A DNA stretch of 64,000 nucleotides from Gloeocapsopsis dulcis (GCF_032163395.1 NZ_CP119968.1:605501-669500), one strand, 5' to 3'. Numbered from the stretch's first letter, positions 15,869 to 26,935 are shown. Notes: a model not told the origin generated them from the letters alone. Numbers and translations are program-made.

Positions 15869-15916
15869 AGAATTAAGTGGTAATTTAATTACTTTAGTAT
15901 TGTAAACTACGCACTA

Positions 15917-15944
15917 GTAGAAATCCCTTTTATTGAAGGGACTA
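15917..15944 (+). repeat. Outlying partial CRISPR repeat
   Basis: Twenty-eight bases match the first 28 of the 37-bp CRISPR repeat, including an intact CCCTT/AAGGG hairpin. The match ends at GGGACTA. It carries the TTTTATTG variant found otherwise only in terminal repeat 5. The toxin-antitoxin genes occupy the 560 bases between the two. Confidence 0.85.
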
Positions 15945-16047
15945 CAAGGATTGCCAGTCACTTGTCCTATACCTAATAAAAAGGATTTTAGCAAAAGCCG
16001 AAACCCTTTGGACTAGATTTAGACTAAAACACCGCCTACATACAAGG

Positions 16048-16509
16048 TTAGTCAGGTAGCTCGCTGTCGCCAGGGAGAAACTCAATGTCAAGAATCTGGC
16101 TTGGCGAGTAAGAACACTCCGCAGGGAAGACGTCGGCTGGCAGTCCAGTTTCTAGCCTCGCCACCTCGATGCTATCAGCATAAGCTTCTGGCAAGAATTC
16201 TGGTACACGCGGTCTAAGGCTAGGCTGTTGTTTGAATAGCCGAGCAATGCGTTTTCTACCGTTAAAAATTGAGCCTTTCCAACTCCCACTACGCGCTTGG
16301 GGCTGATATTCCCATTTGAGTAAGTGCGTTAGAATGATCACCAAGTAACTCTCCAATTCACGCTCGTTACTTCGGTTCAATCCCTCTAATTCCTCAATCA
16401 GATTATCAATATCTAGCTCCTCCCAACGATGCGATCTAATACTGTCAATTTGACTCGCCAGCCATAGCCCGTAATCTGTGTCGTAGAGGCTGTTTGTGTT
16501 TGTACTCAT
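16048..16509 (-). CDS. DUF29 family protein
   Basis: A 153-residue protein of the DUF29 family, which is abundant in cyanobacteria. Diagnostic segments are LYDTDYGLWLASQIDSIRSH, then ELDIDNLIEELEGLNRSNERELESYL, then LTHLLKWEYQP-RSGSWKGSI, and the end LPADVFPAECSYSPSQIL. It is predicted all-helical and soluble. DUF29 genes are frequently found in multiple copies near mobile or toxin-antitoxin loci, and this one is 180 bases from such a pair, but no biochemical function is established. The length is normal for the family and the gene appears intact. Confidence 0.9.
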   Translation of the reverse strand: MSTNTNSLYDTDYGLWLASQIDSIRSHRWEELDIDNLIEELEGLNRSNERELESYLVIILTHLLKWEYQPQARSGSWKGSIFNGRKRIARLFKQQPSLRPRVPEFLPEAYADSIEVARLETGLPADVFPAECSYSPSQILDIEFLPGDSELPD

Positions 16510-16646
16510 CGTTAATTAATACTCATTAATACTCTCTTATTTTCAAATGAATTACTCGCCAAAAAACTCTGGATTAAGGAGCTGTTTAATACTGCTGCAA
16601 GAACTGTTGCACACAGCTATTTAATTGAAAAAACTGAGTTGAAATT

Positions 16647-18179
16647 TTACCCTAGCATTAACTGTGATTCTAACTCTTGAGTTGTATTCACCTCCTTCAC
16701 TAAACCCTGTTCCTCAGTGGTGAAAGCCTCAAATGCTGCTTGCTGCGCCTCTAGTAACTCTACAGTTGCATCTGCAATGTCACCAGTGCGTGAAGACAAG
16801 CGATCGCGCAACACTTCCATAGGAGCCGTACAGTGGATAATCTGTAAAGGTAATTGCTGAGATTGTGCAGCAGCGATCGCCTCATGGCGTAGGGACGTGC
16901 GATCGTACTTCGCATCTAAAATTACGGTGTAACCTTGACTCGCCAACATCAAACCCAAATCCAACAACCGCGTATAGGTTTTCTGCGTCATCTCGGCTGT
17001 ATAAATTTCATCTCCACCTCGTTCTAATAGGGGAATTCCTGCTAAATGCTTGCGTACTGCATCCGAACGAATGTGAATTGCTCCAGTTTTTCGCGCTAAC
17101 TGTCGTGCTACAGTACTTTTACCCGAACCCGATAACCCCGACATTAACATCAGTTTCCCTTGACGTGGTTTTGTGTACTCCCACGCTAATTTGTAGTAAG
17201 CCGCAGCGGTTTTTGCAGCTTCTTGTTTAACTGCTTCTGGTACACCAGAATCGTCAAGTAAAAAAGAATTAACTTTAGCACGGACATAAGATTGACGGCT
17301 GAGATATAACGGTAATACCTGCAAACCTTCCCAATCACCTGTTTGTTCAATATAAGTATTTAAATACGCATTGCCTAAATCTTGACGCTGCAACATCTCT
17401 AATTCCATCACCGCGTAAGCAATGTCAAACATGACATCAACAAAGCGAAACGGCTCATTAAACTCAATGCAGTCAAAGAGTAAAATTTTGTCATGCCATA
17501 AACAAATATTGCGTAAGTGCAAATCACCATGACACTCACGAATCCAGTCATTTTCAATTCTGCTAGTAAACAGTTGCTGACGCTGGGCAAAAAAGTTATC
17601 TGTATACTTTTTGGTTTCCTCAAACTGCAATTGTGTTTGTGGACCAATATACTTTACTGTTTGGTCATAATTTTCATCAATTGATTGGCGGACTTGCTCG
17701 ACTTCGCCAAACTTGCGAATATAATCATTAGTCACTGCTTGAGCATGGTATTGTGCTACAACACGCCCTAGTTCTTCCATATAAGCTTCATTGAGTTCTC
17801 CCCGTTCAAACATCGAGAGAAACAGTGCTTCTTGAGGAAACTGCCGCATTTTTAGCACGTACTCTACAGGTTCTCCTGTACCACCAAGATGATACCCATC
17901 TTCTTGAGTAATCGGCAAAACTTCTAGATAAATTTCTCCTGCACCTCTTTGGTTCAACCGCAACTCTTCCTGACAAAAATGCTGTCTGAGTTCTAACGTT
18001 GAGTAGTTCAAAAAACCAAAATTCACGGGTTTTTTGAGTTTGTATGCATAATCACCCGCAAGCAGCACATAAGAAACATGGGTTTGAATTAGTTCAATTG
18101 GTTCTTTTACTGGATGCGGATAAAACTCCGGTTGCATCATTTGTTGAATCAAAGCAGGAAGCAAGTTATTTGATGCCAT
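16647..18179 (-). CDS. Two-domain protein: aminoglycoside-phosphotransferase-like kinase plus P-loop (gluconate-kinase-like) ATPase
   Basis: A 510-residue fusion. The N-terminal part (residues about 25-310) is APH/choline-kinase-like: LLAGDYAYKLKKPVNFGFLN supplies the nucleotide-binding Lys, WIRECHGDLHLRNICLW is the Brenner-type catalytic loop (HGDLHLRN) and ILLFDCIEFNEPFRFVDVMFD is the Mg-binding Asp motif. The C-terminal part (about 340-510) is an AAA_33/gluconate-kinase-like P-loop domain with GLSGSGKST and VILDAKYDR. Such bifunctional proteins are widespread and usually annotated from domains alone; the phosphorylated substrate is unknown. It is not evidence of antibiotic resistance. It lies 150 bases downstream of rplY on the same strand, past a terminator. 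Confidence 0.88.
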   Translation of the reverse strand: MASNNLLPALIQQMMQPEFYPHPVKEPIELIQTHVSYVLLAGDYAYKLKKPVNFGFLNYSTLELRQHFCQEELRLNQRGAGEIYLEVLPITQEDGYHLGGTGEPVEYVLKMRQFPQEALFLSMFERGELNEAYMEELGRVVAQYHAQAVTNDYIRKFGEVEQVRQSIDENYDQTVKYIGPQTQLQFEETKKYTDNFFAQRQQLFTSRIENDWIRECHGDLHLRNICLWHDKILLFDCIEFNEPFRFVDVMFDIAYAVMELEMLQRQDLGNAYLNTYIEQTGDWEGLQVLPLYLSRQSYVRAKVNSFLLDDSGVPEAVKQEAAKTAAAYYKLAWEYTKPRQGKLMLMSGLSGSGKSTVARQLARKTGAIHIRSDAVRKHLAGIPLLERGGDEIYTAEMTQKTYTRLLDLGLMLASQGYTVILDAKYDRTSLRHEAIAAAQSQQLPLQIIHCTAPMEVLRDRLSSRTGDIADATVELLEAQQAAFEAFTTEEQGLVKEVNTTQELESQLMLG

Positions 18180-18272
18180 TTTGAATTTTAAATTTTAGAT
18201 TTTGCCTTGAGCTTAGCAGTTGAAACCTATGAAAGCAATTAGCTATTAGCAACTAACAGTTAACCATAATAA

Positions 18273-18297
18273 AAGACCAGAATCTGACTCTGGTCTT
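18273..18297 (-). terminator. Intrinsic terminator after rplY
   Basis: A 9-bp stem AAGACCAGA/TCTGGTCTT (18273-18281 with 18289-18297) lies 32 bases beyond the rplY stop on the minus strand. It is followed on that strand by TTTTATTATGG. It should end the purA-rplY transcript. Confidence 0.8.
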
Positions 18298-18328
18298 ACA
18301 CAATAGCAAACTATACTTTTAGTAAGCA

Positions 18329-19000
18329 TTAACCACCCGTTTCAGCATCAGTTTGTGGTTCTGTTTGTACTGCTTCAGCTACTTGTGCAACAGCGATTTC
18401 TTCATCAGCCGCAGCTTCTTGGGCTTCAATAATTTCCGGTGTAATTTGTGGTGCTAAAACAGAAACAACAGCATCATTTGTTTCGCTTACCAAGGAAACA
18501 CCTTCAGGTAAGTCTAAGTCCTGAAGATACAAGACATCTCCCATATTCATCTTAGAAACGTCAATTTCAACTGTTTCGGGAATGCGATCGGGAGCGCAAC
18601 GTACTTGAATATGAGTCAAGACTGTATCTAACGCACCACCTTCCGTCTTCACGCCAGGTGCTTCACCCACAAAGTGTAGTGGTACTTCTACCTCTACAGT
18701 ATCTTGGGCTGCGATTGAGAAGAAGCTAAGGTGATAGGGAAATCTTTTAGTGGGGTGGCGCTGAACTTCCCGTAGTAGCGCTTTTCCACGCCAGGGAAGA
18801 TCGGTAATATTTAACTGAATCAATGTGTTATTTACTGAAGCTTCTTTTAACAGGGTTTCTACTGTTTTAGCTTCTAAGGTAAGATGAACTGACTCTGTAC
18901 CATTATGACCGTATAAATTGGCAGGAATTAAACCTGAACGGCGTAGAGCGTTTGGCTTACTCCCTTCTGCTCTTTTTTTTCCTTCGACTGTGATTTCCAT
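18329..19000 (-). CDS. rplY: 50S ribosomal protein L25 (CTC form)
   Basis: L25 binds 5S rRNA in the large ribosomal subunit. The 223-residue product is the long CTC form. An N-terminal L25 beta-barrel (residues about 1-90: [20 protein letters not shown], then [12 protein letters not shown] and [18 protein letters not shown]) is followed by the TL5-type C-terminal domain ([40 protein letters not shown]). The tail is Ala/Glu-rich and probably disordered. It lies 60 bases downstream of purA on the same strand and probably shares its transcript; purA-rplY is a familiar cyanobacterial neighbourhood. A terminator follows. Confidence 0.95.
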   Translation of the reverse strand: MEITVEGKKRAEGSKPNALRRSGLIPANLYGHNGTESVHLTLEAKTVETLLKEASVNNTLIQLNITDLPWRGKALLREVQRHPTKRFPYHLSFFSIAAQDTVEVEVPLHFVGEAPGVKTEGGALDTVLTHIQVRCAPDRIPETVEIDVSKMNMGDVLYLQDLDLPEGVSLVSETNDAVVSVLAPQITPEIIEAQEAAADEEIAVAQVAEAVQTEPQTDAETGG

Positions 19001-19060
19001 ACTGTTAAAGTGACAAGCGATAAATGGTAAATTTTGAATCTTAAAAGCTTTCGTTTTTAC

Positions 19061-20812
<1,752 letters not shown>

Positions 20813-23287
20813 ATGAACCCCTTAAATTCATTTTTGATAGCTACTGGAGTTGCGATCGCTGTCATTCAACCTGCACGCGCCGACGTTGTGCAAGTGACTG
20901 GGATACAGCTAAATCCGACGGATGTTGGTGTAGAAATTATTATAGAAACTGCAGATAACACCGCCCCGCAAACTTTTACCTCGCGCGACAATCAAACTTT
21001 ACTCGTTGATATTAGTAACACTCAACTCCGTCTACCTCAAGGTAATCAATTTCGTGAAGATAACCCAATTGCCGGAATTAGCGCAATTGAGATTGTTCCG
21101 TTAGAACCCAACAGCGTACGGATCAGTATTGTGGGAGAAACAACACTTCCCACTGCACAAGTAGACGCCATTGATCGAGGCTTAGTTGTCAGCGTGACAC
21201 CTACTGATGCTAATACACAAGCACTCACTCCAGAACTTCCCACAGAAGACCCAGAAATTGAAATTACAGTAACCGCAACGCGCACTGAAGAAAATGTGAC
21301 GGATGTACCGCGATCGGTAACGGTGATTAACCGCGAACAACTCGAACAACAGCGCCGCGTCACGCGTGATTTAGGAGAAATTTTAGGTAAGCTAGTTCCA
21401 GGATTAGCACCGCCGACGCAAAGCGCAAGTAATTTTGGGCAATCCTTGCGCGGGCGTAATGTCTTGGTTTTAATTGATGGGATACCTCAATCTACGAGTC
21501 GCAACGTACAGCGTGACTTTAGAACCATCGATCCCACAGCAATTGAGCGCATTGAGGTTTTACGCGGACCTACAGCGATTTACGGTGATGGGGCTACAGG
21601 TGGTGTTATTAATATTATTACCAGAACCGCTACAGAACAAAGACTCGTTTCTACCTCAGAATTGGGAATAAGTAACTCTTTAACTCGGTTTGAAGACAGT
21701 GTAGGGTACAATCTCCAACACTCAATTTCAGGAACCGAAGGCAATTTCGATTATCTAGTTTCCGCCGCGTTTGGAGGAAATGGCGGATTTTTTGATGCAC
21801 AGGGCGATCGCATTCCACCCGATCCCAACGCGCAAGGCGGAATTGCTGATACCGAAACAATCAATATTTTAGGTAAAGTCGGGGCAAATTTTGGCGAACA
21901 ACGCCTACAACTTTCATTCAATCATTTTTACGAAAGGCAAGACACGAACTTTACTAGCGATCCGGCTGTTAATACGCTACCAGGAAGAGAAAAAGCCCGT
22001 GCGTTAGGCGGATTAGTTCTGGATGAAAATCAAGGTACAGAAAACACTTTAATCAACTTAGACTACCGCAACGATAACTTTATCGGTAGTCAACTGCGCG
22101 GACAACTTTATTACCGCAATTACCTAACACGCTTTTTTCCTTTTGATGCGCGTGATTTTGTTAGCTTTGGCAACGAACTCATTCAATCACGAGTAGAATC
22201 CGAGAAATACGGCGGGCGCTTACAAGTAGAAAGTCCTCTATTTAATGAAGGTGCAGCCCGATTATTATGGGGAGTAGACTACTTCAATGAAGATACTTCG
22301 CAACCTGTTTCAATCTATGACGGGGCTACGTTTGATGCGAGTGGCGGGTTGGTATTTGCTAAGGTTGGAGATCGCCCGTGGACTCCACCACTTCAACTCA
22401 GTAGTTTAGGATTGTTTGCGCAGTTAAATTGGGATATTAGCGATCGCTTGTTAGTCAATGGTGGAATTCGTCACGAACGCGCCGGAGTCGATGTCGATGA
22501 CTTTACAACTTTAGCAGGAAACAGTATTGCTGGCGGGGACCTTGATTTCAATGCGACTCTCTTCAACCTTGGTGCTGTCTTTTTTGCTACTCAAGAAATC
22601 AGTTTATTCACCAACTTCTCACAAGGTTTTTCGCTCGCGGATATTGGACGAGTACTACGCACTGCGCCAGCAGGCTTTACTGTTGAACAACTCAGCCCAG
22701 AACCGCAAAGAGTCAACAACTATGAAATTGGGATTCGCGGTCAATGGGAGGCTGTACAAGCTTCGCTGTCGGCTTTTTACAATCAATCTGATCTTGGGAC
22801 TACCTTCGACACCGATTTGAATGTCATTCGCGCACCCGAACGGGTGTATGGTATTGAAGCAGCGGTAGATACTCAACTTAGCACTAACTGGCTCTTGGGT
22901 GGTACACTCAGTTGGGTAGAAGGTGAAATTGATTTAGCAGATAACGGCGAATATACAGACCTTGATGGCTTTCGCATTCCACCACTGAAATTATCTGCAT
23001 ACGTGCAAAACCAGACGACTCCTGGTTGGAGTAATCGACTACAGTTACTCTTTTCTGGAGGTCGCAATCCTGCAGGCGATGGCTTTGGTTTTAATGAAGT
23101 GGAAAATTATTTAACTGTAGACTACATCAGCAGCATTCAAATTGGCACGGGAACGCTCAATATTGGTGTAGAAAACTTGTTCAATGCACAGTATTTTCCT
23201 GTTGTTTCGCAAGTGCAAGGAATTAATTCGAGTTATGCAGCTGCTAGAGGGACAACCTTGAGTATTAAGTATGCTGTTGATTGGTAA
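20813..23287 (+). CDS. TonB-dependent siderophore receptor with N-terminal AMIN domain
   Basis: An outer-membrane, TonB-energised receptor for iron-siderophores, 824 residues. A signal peptide occupies residues 1-23 (IATGVAIAVIQPARA). An AMIN domain (about 27-115) follows and is a common addition to cyanobacterial TonB receptors, probably for peptidoglycan or periplasmic anchoring. The plug domain has EIEITVTATRTEENVTDVPRS (TonB-box region), then RGRNVLVLIDGIPQ and IEVLRGPTAIYGDGATGGVI. A long beta-barrel ends with FNAQYFPVVSQVQGINSSYA and a C-terminal aromatic residue (VDW). It is followed 61 bases later by a substrate-binding lipoprotein gene, which completes an uptake unit. Iron regulation by Fur is likely but no operator was seen. 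Confidence 0.93.
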   Translation: MNPLNSFLIATGVAIAVIQPARADVVQVTGIQLNPTDVGVEIIIETADNTAPQTFTSRDNQTLLVDISNTQLRLPQGNQFREDNPIAGISAIEIVPLEPNSVRISIVGETTLPTAQVDAIDRGLVVSVTPTDANTQALTPELPTEDPEIEITVTATRTEENVTDVPRSVTVINREQLEQQRRVTRDLGEILGKLVPGLAPPTQSASNFGQSLRGRNVLVLIDGIPQSTSRNVQRDFRTIDPTAIERIEVLRGPTAIYGDGATGGVINIITRTATEQRLVSTSELGISNSLTRFEDSVGYNLQHSISGTEGNFDYLVSAAFGGNGGFFDAQGDRIPPDPNAQGGIADTETINILGKVGANFGEQRLQLSFNHFYERQDTNFTSDPAVNTLPGREKARALGGLVLDENQGTENTLINLDYRNDNFIGSQLRGQLYYRNYLTRFFPFDARDFVSFGNELIQSRVESEKYGGRLQVESPLFNEGAARLLWGVDYFNEDTSQPVSIYDGATFDASGGLVFAKVGDRPWTPPLQLSSLGLFAQLNWDISDRLLVNGGIRHERAGVDVDDFTTLAGNSIAGGDLDFNATLFNLGAVFFATQEISLFTNFSQGFSLADIGRVLRTAPAGFTVEQLSPEPQRVNNYEIGIRGQWEAVQASLSAFYNQSDLGTTFDTDLNVIRAPERVYGIEAAVDTQLSTNWLLGGTLSWVEGEIDLADNGEYTDLDGFRIPPLKLSAYVQNQTTPGWSNRLQLLFSGGRNPAGDGFGFNEVENYLTVDYISSIQIGTGTLNIGVENLFNAQYFPVVSQVQGINSSYAAARGTTLSIKYAVDW

Positions 23288-23348
23288 TTGAACATACAAA
23301 CTCAGCAGCTCGGATGAAAACTAAAGTGTAAAATTGTGTTACTCAGCA

Positions 23349-24269
23349 ATGCCAATTACAAGAAGACGTTTTCTGAATCTATCGATTCTATCAGCAGTTT
23401 CTGTTGCTTGTAGCGAACAAACGCTAGTCAGAACTTCTGCGATACCTTCTAATCCGAAAGTTATCGCATTAGAGTGGGTATATGTCGAAAATTTGCTAGC
23501 TTTGGGAATTCAGCCTGTCGGAGTTGCCGATATAGCAGGCTATAACAAGTATGTGAATATTGCGCCGAAATTAGTAGATTCAGCGCTCGAAGTAGGAACA
23601 CGCCAAGAACCAAATCTTGAAGCGATCGCTAAAATTAAACCCGATTTAATTATTGGGGTTAAGCAGCGCCACGAAGGAATTTATCAAACTCTATCGTCTA
23701 TCGCCAAAACATTACTATTTGACCCCTATCCAGAACTCAACGCAGGAAATCAACTTGCACAGATGCAGCAAAATTTTCTAGAAATTGCCCGCGTGTGTCA
23801 AAAAAACTCTGTAGGCGAGTTAGTATTGCAAACTATGCAAACTACTTTTGCAACAGCTGCAGAAACACTCAATGCGGTTAAATTAACAAACAGTCCTTTT
23901 GTCTTGTGTCAATTTGTGCCTGAGTTTCGTTTATTTACTAATAACTCTATGGCAGTACAAATTCTGACACAAATAGGATTAAGAAATATTTGGCAAGGCG
24001 AGTTAGAACGCTTCGGTTTTAATACAGTAGGATTAGAAGCTTTACCTAGTATCGAACACGCTCACTTTTTCTATATTGCAGAAACGCAAGCACCACTACA
24101 AAGATTACAAAATAACGCTGTTTGGCAGAGTTTAGACTTCGTGCGCGAACAGCGTCTTTATGCGTTGGGAGAAGACACTTGGGTTTTTGGTGGTCCTTTG
24201 TCTGCGCAGATATTAGCACAAAAGGCAGTAGCTGCATTAACGAGGAGTGCAGAGCAAAAGCAATCATAA
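23349..24269 (+). CDS. Iron-siderophore ABC transporter substrate-binding protein
   Basis: A periplasmic binding protein of the FecB/FhuD class, 306 residues from ATG 23349. The N-terminus MPITRRRFLNLSILSAVSVAC combines a twin-arginine-like motif with a lipobox-like VSVAC, so it is probably a lipoprotein. The binding-protein pattern is clear: PKVIALEWVYVENLLALGIQPVG, then PNLEAIAKIKPDLIIGV, and a late WQSLDFVREQRLYAL. An earlier TTG (23334) would add five residues ahead of the Arg cluster and is less likely. It should deliver the ligand imported by the upstream receptor to an inner-membrane permease, which is not encoded nearby. The gene is intact. Confidence 0.88.
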   Translation: MPITRRRFLNLSILSAVSVACSEQTLVRTSAIPSNPKVIALEWVYVENLLALGIQPVGVADIAGYNKYVNIAPKLVDSALEVGTRQEPNLEAIAKIKPDLIIGVKQRHEGIYQTLSSIAKTLLFDPYPELNAGNQLAQMQQNFLEIARVCQKNSVGELVLQTMQTTFATAAETLNAVKLTNSPFVLCQFVPEFRLFTNNSMAVQILTQIGLRNIWQGELERFGFNTVGLEALPSIEHAHFFYIAETQAPLQRLQNNAVWQSLDFVREQRLYALGEDTWVFGGPLSAQILAQKAVAALTRSAEQKQS

Positions 24270-24404
24270 ACTCAGCAGTTTGACGTTCTCAATAAACTTT
24301 GCATTTAAAAAGAACTATTTCTCATCGCTAAAAATTGCCGACCAAAGGTTTATTGTTAAGATTAATTAATAACTTGTATTGTTAATCTTAATAAAAGGTG
24401 AGTT

Positions 24405-25454
24405 ATGGCATTGTATGCAGAATTGCATCGGCATTTGGGTGGTTCGGTAGTACCGCGCGTATTGTGGAGATACTTTCAACGTCATTCACCCGACTTGGGA
24501 CAAAAATTTCCTGAGTATAAAGGGTTTGAAGAGTTTTATACAAAACCACGCAACACACTAGATGAGTATCTGGAACTCCACACGTTGGTAGAAAGTGTAC
24601 AAAGTGTGGATACATTACCGTATTTTATTTATCGCTTGATGCGTGGTGCTTATATCTTTGAGAACCTTGCTTATCTAGAATTACGCTACACCCCTTATTT
24701 GCGTACACCCGATTATCTTAGTCAATCAGAACGCATTGACCAGATGACTGAAATTGTAGCGGTTGTCGGTAAAGCTAGTCGCGTGCCTGAGTATCCGATT
24801 GTTACAAGTCAAATTTTGTGTATGCACTCGCGACTTCCCTATGAGGTAAACAAGGCAATTGTTGATTTAGCGGCTCAAAGCAGAGATTATGTTTGTGCGA
24901 TTGATGTAGCTGGTGGTGATGGACACTACAAAGAACGGCTTGATGAGTTTATCGAATTGTACGACTATGCGCGATCGCTTGGTCTAAACACAACTGGACA
25001 TCTTTACGAAACGACTGATGGTTGTTATCCTGAACTGCTGCCTTATTTGATGCGGATTGGCCACGGTATTCAAATTCCGCTACGCCATCCCGAATTGCTG
25101 AGTGAGTTAGCGCAACGCAATCAATGTTTAGAAGTTTGCCCGACAACATATCTTAAAACTGGAACTCTAGAAGACCTGCGGCAGCTTAAGATTGTGTTTG
25201 ATAGGTGTTTTGATGCGGGAGTAGATATCGCTATTTGTACTGATAATGCTGGGTTACATAATGTCCGCTTACCTTTTGAGTACGAAAATTTATTAACGCA
25301 GGACATTATTGATTTTCAGCAGTTGAAAGACTGTCAGAACGCCGCTTTTCGTCATGCATTTGCTTGGCCTTATGGTCAACAACCGCCAGCTTCATTGTTA
25401 CATGGATTACTTCAACCTGAAGCACCTGTACTAGCTGAACCTGTAGTTAGTTAG
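24405..25454 (+). CDS. Adenosine deaminase family protein
   Basis: A 349-residue metal-dependent hydrolase of the adenosine/AMP deaminase family, which would deaminate adenosine or a related purine or pterin. Active-site motifs: ELHRHLGGSV (the HxH zinc pair, residues about 6-12), VCAIDVAGGDG, TTGHLYET (in the place of the HAGE motif, with His and Glu kept), RIGHGI, CPTTYLKTG and ICTDNAGLHN (the Asp pair position holds D-N). The D-N instead of D-D arrangement and the HLYE motif put it among divergent ADA-like proteins, so substrate specificity is uncertain. It is transcribed alone and followed by an inverted repeat at 25484-25516. Confidence 0.85.
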   Translation: MALYAELHRHLGGSVVPRVLWRYFQRHSPDLGQKFPEYKGFEEFYTKPRNTLDEYLELHTLVESVQSVDTLPYFIYRLMRGAYIFENLAYLELRYTPYLRTPDYLSQSERIDQMTEIVAVVGKASRVPEYPIVTSQILCMHSRLPYEVNKAIVDLAAQSRDYVCAIDVAGGDGHYKERLDEFIELYDYARSLGLNTTGHLYETTDGCYPELLPYLMRIGHGIQIPLRHPELLSELAQRNQCLEVCPTTYLKTGTLEDLRQLKIVFDRCFDAGVDIAICTDNAGLHNVRLPFEYENLLTQDIIDFQQLKDCQNAAFRHAFAWPYGQQPPASLLHGLLQPEAPVLAEPVVS

Positions 25455-25483
25455 AGATTATAATGACGTACTGCACTCAAGCG

Positions 25484-25516
25484 ATCGCATCCTACCAATT
25501 AATTGAAGGATGCGAT
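25484..25516 (+). terminator. Inverted repeat, possible terminator
   Basis: A 10-bp stem ATCGCATCCT/AGGATGCGAT (25484-25493 with 25507-25516) with a 13-base loop lies 30 bases after the deaminase stop. It lacks a strong T-run, so factor-independent termination is uncertain. Confidence 0.45.
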
Positions 25517-26117
25517 GCCTCAATGGGGCTTTGTCAAAGATATGGTAATTAATTTATGATGCTAAGTAGTAATCTAGGTGTTTTTGTACAAAACTCAACG
25601 TATTTTCTCAACTAATGTCATTAGCTGAGGCGATCGCTGAAAGTAGGCTCAACAAAAACTATAATATTCATACGGGTTAGTGACAAGTAATTAGAAACAA
25701 AAGCCGATTAGTAATATATCGATTATTAATTGTGTCTTTATATTGTATATAAAGTCTAATTTAATCCTCTAATTGACTGTTAAAACCTAAGTGTCTCAAA
25801 GTGTAGTTGAATTTAACACTTAATATCTAATATAAAAAATATGCAAAAAACAAGTTGGATTGCATTCTTTTTGAGAAAAACAGGTTTTTAAAAACTATTT
25901 TATTAACTTTATCAAATCATTTGTCTAAAAATTGCCCCTAATATGATTGAGTCAAATATGTTGCAATATTAATAATAAAATCTACTGCTAGTTACATCCT
26001 ATACAAATTACAACTCAAGCGAACGCGACTTGCAGCAAAGTATTCGACAGTAGTAACTTAATAAATTAATTACTTTTTAAGCTAGTTAACAATGGATAAT
26101 AACAACGATCTTGCTCC
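25517..26117. other. AT-rich intergenic region
   Basis: About 600 bases, strongly AT-rich with many short A and T runs and no convincing reading frame. It precedes the response-regulator gene and probably holds its promoter. I found no RNA gene, iteron set or DnaA-box cluster. Confidence 0.5.
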
Positions 26118-26804
26118 ATGAGGATTCTGATAGTCGAAGACGATCTTAGCCTTGCCGAAATTTTAGCAACAGCACTTATTCAGCAGCGGTATGTAGTAGA
26201 CGTTGTCAGTGATGGGGAAGCCGCTTGGCAACAAGTCAAAACGGTTACATACGATCTTATTGTCATGGATATGATGCTTCCCAAACTTAATGGTATTAAC
26301 CTATGCAAGCGGCTACGTTCTCAAAGCTATGGAATACCAGTACTGATGCTAACTGCTTTAAATAATATTGCAGATAAAGTTACAGGGCTAGATGCGGGAG
26401 CTGATGATTATGTTATCAAACCAGTAGACTTACAAGAATTATTCGCGCGTGTTCGCGCTTTACTCCGGCGAGGAAGTTCACAGACGCCCCCAATTTTGGA
26501 ATGGGATGGGTTGCAGCTAGATCCCAGTACGTATGAAGTAACCTACGAAGAAAAACCTTTGTACTTGACGCCTAAAGAGTATAGTCTTCTAGAAGTTCTC
26601 TTACGCAACGGAAGACGAGTCATCAGTCGTAGTGCCATTATTGAACATGTTTGGTCTTTGGAAGATCCTCCAGAAGAAGATACTGTCAAAGCTCACATCA
26701 AAACTCTTCGCCAGAAGCTAAAGTCTGTAGGTGCTGCAAGCGATTTTATTGAAACCGTTCATGGTGTAGGCTATCGTCTTAGACAACCCTCACTACATCA
26801 ATAG
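26118..26804 (+). CDS. OmpR/PhoB-family response regulator
   Basis: A 228-residue two-domain regulator. The receiver (residues about 1-118) has the acidic pocket VEDD, the phospho-acceptor Asp in LIVMDMMLPKLNG (about residue 51), the Thr of MLTALN and the Lys of VIKPVD. The winged-helix output domain (about 128-225) includes YLTPKEYSLLEVLLRNGRRVISRSAI, then VKAHIKTLRQKL and the closing VHGVGYRLR. It resembles the RppA type in cyanobacteria but I cannot assign the ortholog. No histidine kinase is adjacent, so it is an orphan in this window. The dispersed hairpin repeat follows directly. Confidence 0.9.
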   Translation: MRILIVEDDLSLAEILATALIQQRYVVDVVSDGEAAWQQVKTVTYDLIVMDMMLPKLNGINLCKRLRSQSYGIPVLMLTALNNIADKVTGLDAGADDYVIKPVDLQELFARVRALLRRGSSQTPPILEWDGLQLDPSTYEVTYEEKPLYLTPKEYSLLEVLLRNGRRVISRSAIIEHVWSLEDPPEEDTVKAHIKTLRQKLKSVGAASDFIETVHGVGYRLRQPSLHQ

Positions 26805-26808
26805 ATGC

Positions 26809-26935
26809 CCTCCGACTGAAGTCGGGGCTACCTAAGCCAAGTGTACCTTCGCACACTTTTACCAGTAAGTCCACGGAGGTGGACTTTGTTTATATAGCAG
26901 CGAATTCATTCGCCTCGCTTTTTTCAAATTACCCG
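26809..26935. repeat. Cluster of four stem-loops (dispersed cyanobacterial repeat)
   Basis: Four consecutive palindromes: CCGAC-TGAA-GTCGG (26813-26826), AAGTGT-loop-ACACTT, AAGTCCAC-GGAG-GTGGACTT, and GCGAATTCATTCGC. A truncated copy of the last part lies at 5320-5360. The order matches a repeat I have seen widely in Nostocales-type genomes. It starts a few bases after the regulator stop and may serve as its transcript end. Confidence 0.65.

Noticed and set aside
15283-15890. Possible match between spacer 4 and the antitoxin start region
   Set aside because: Only a 7-base word (CTTGCAT) is shared, which is expected by chance and too short to suggest CRISPR control of the toxin-antitoxin promoter.
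25517-26117. Candidate replication origin in the AT-rich gap
   Set aside because: No cluster of DnaA-type boxes, no iterons and no dnaA or dnaN nearby.
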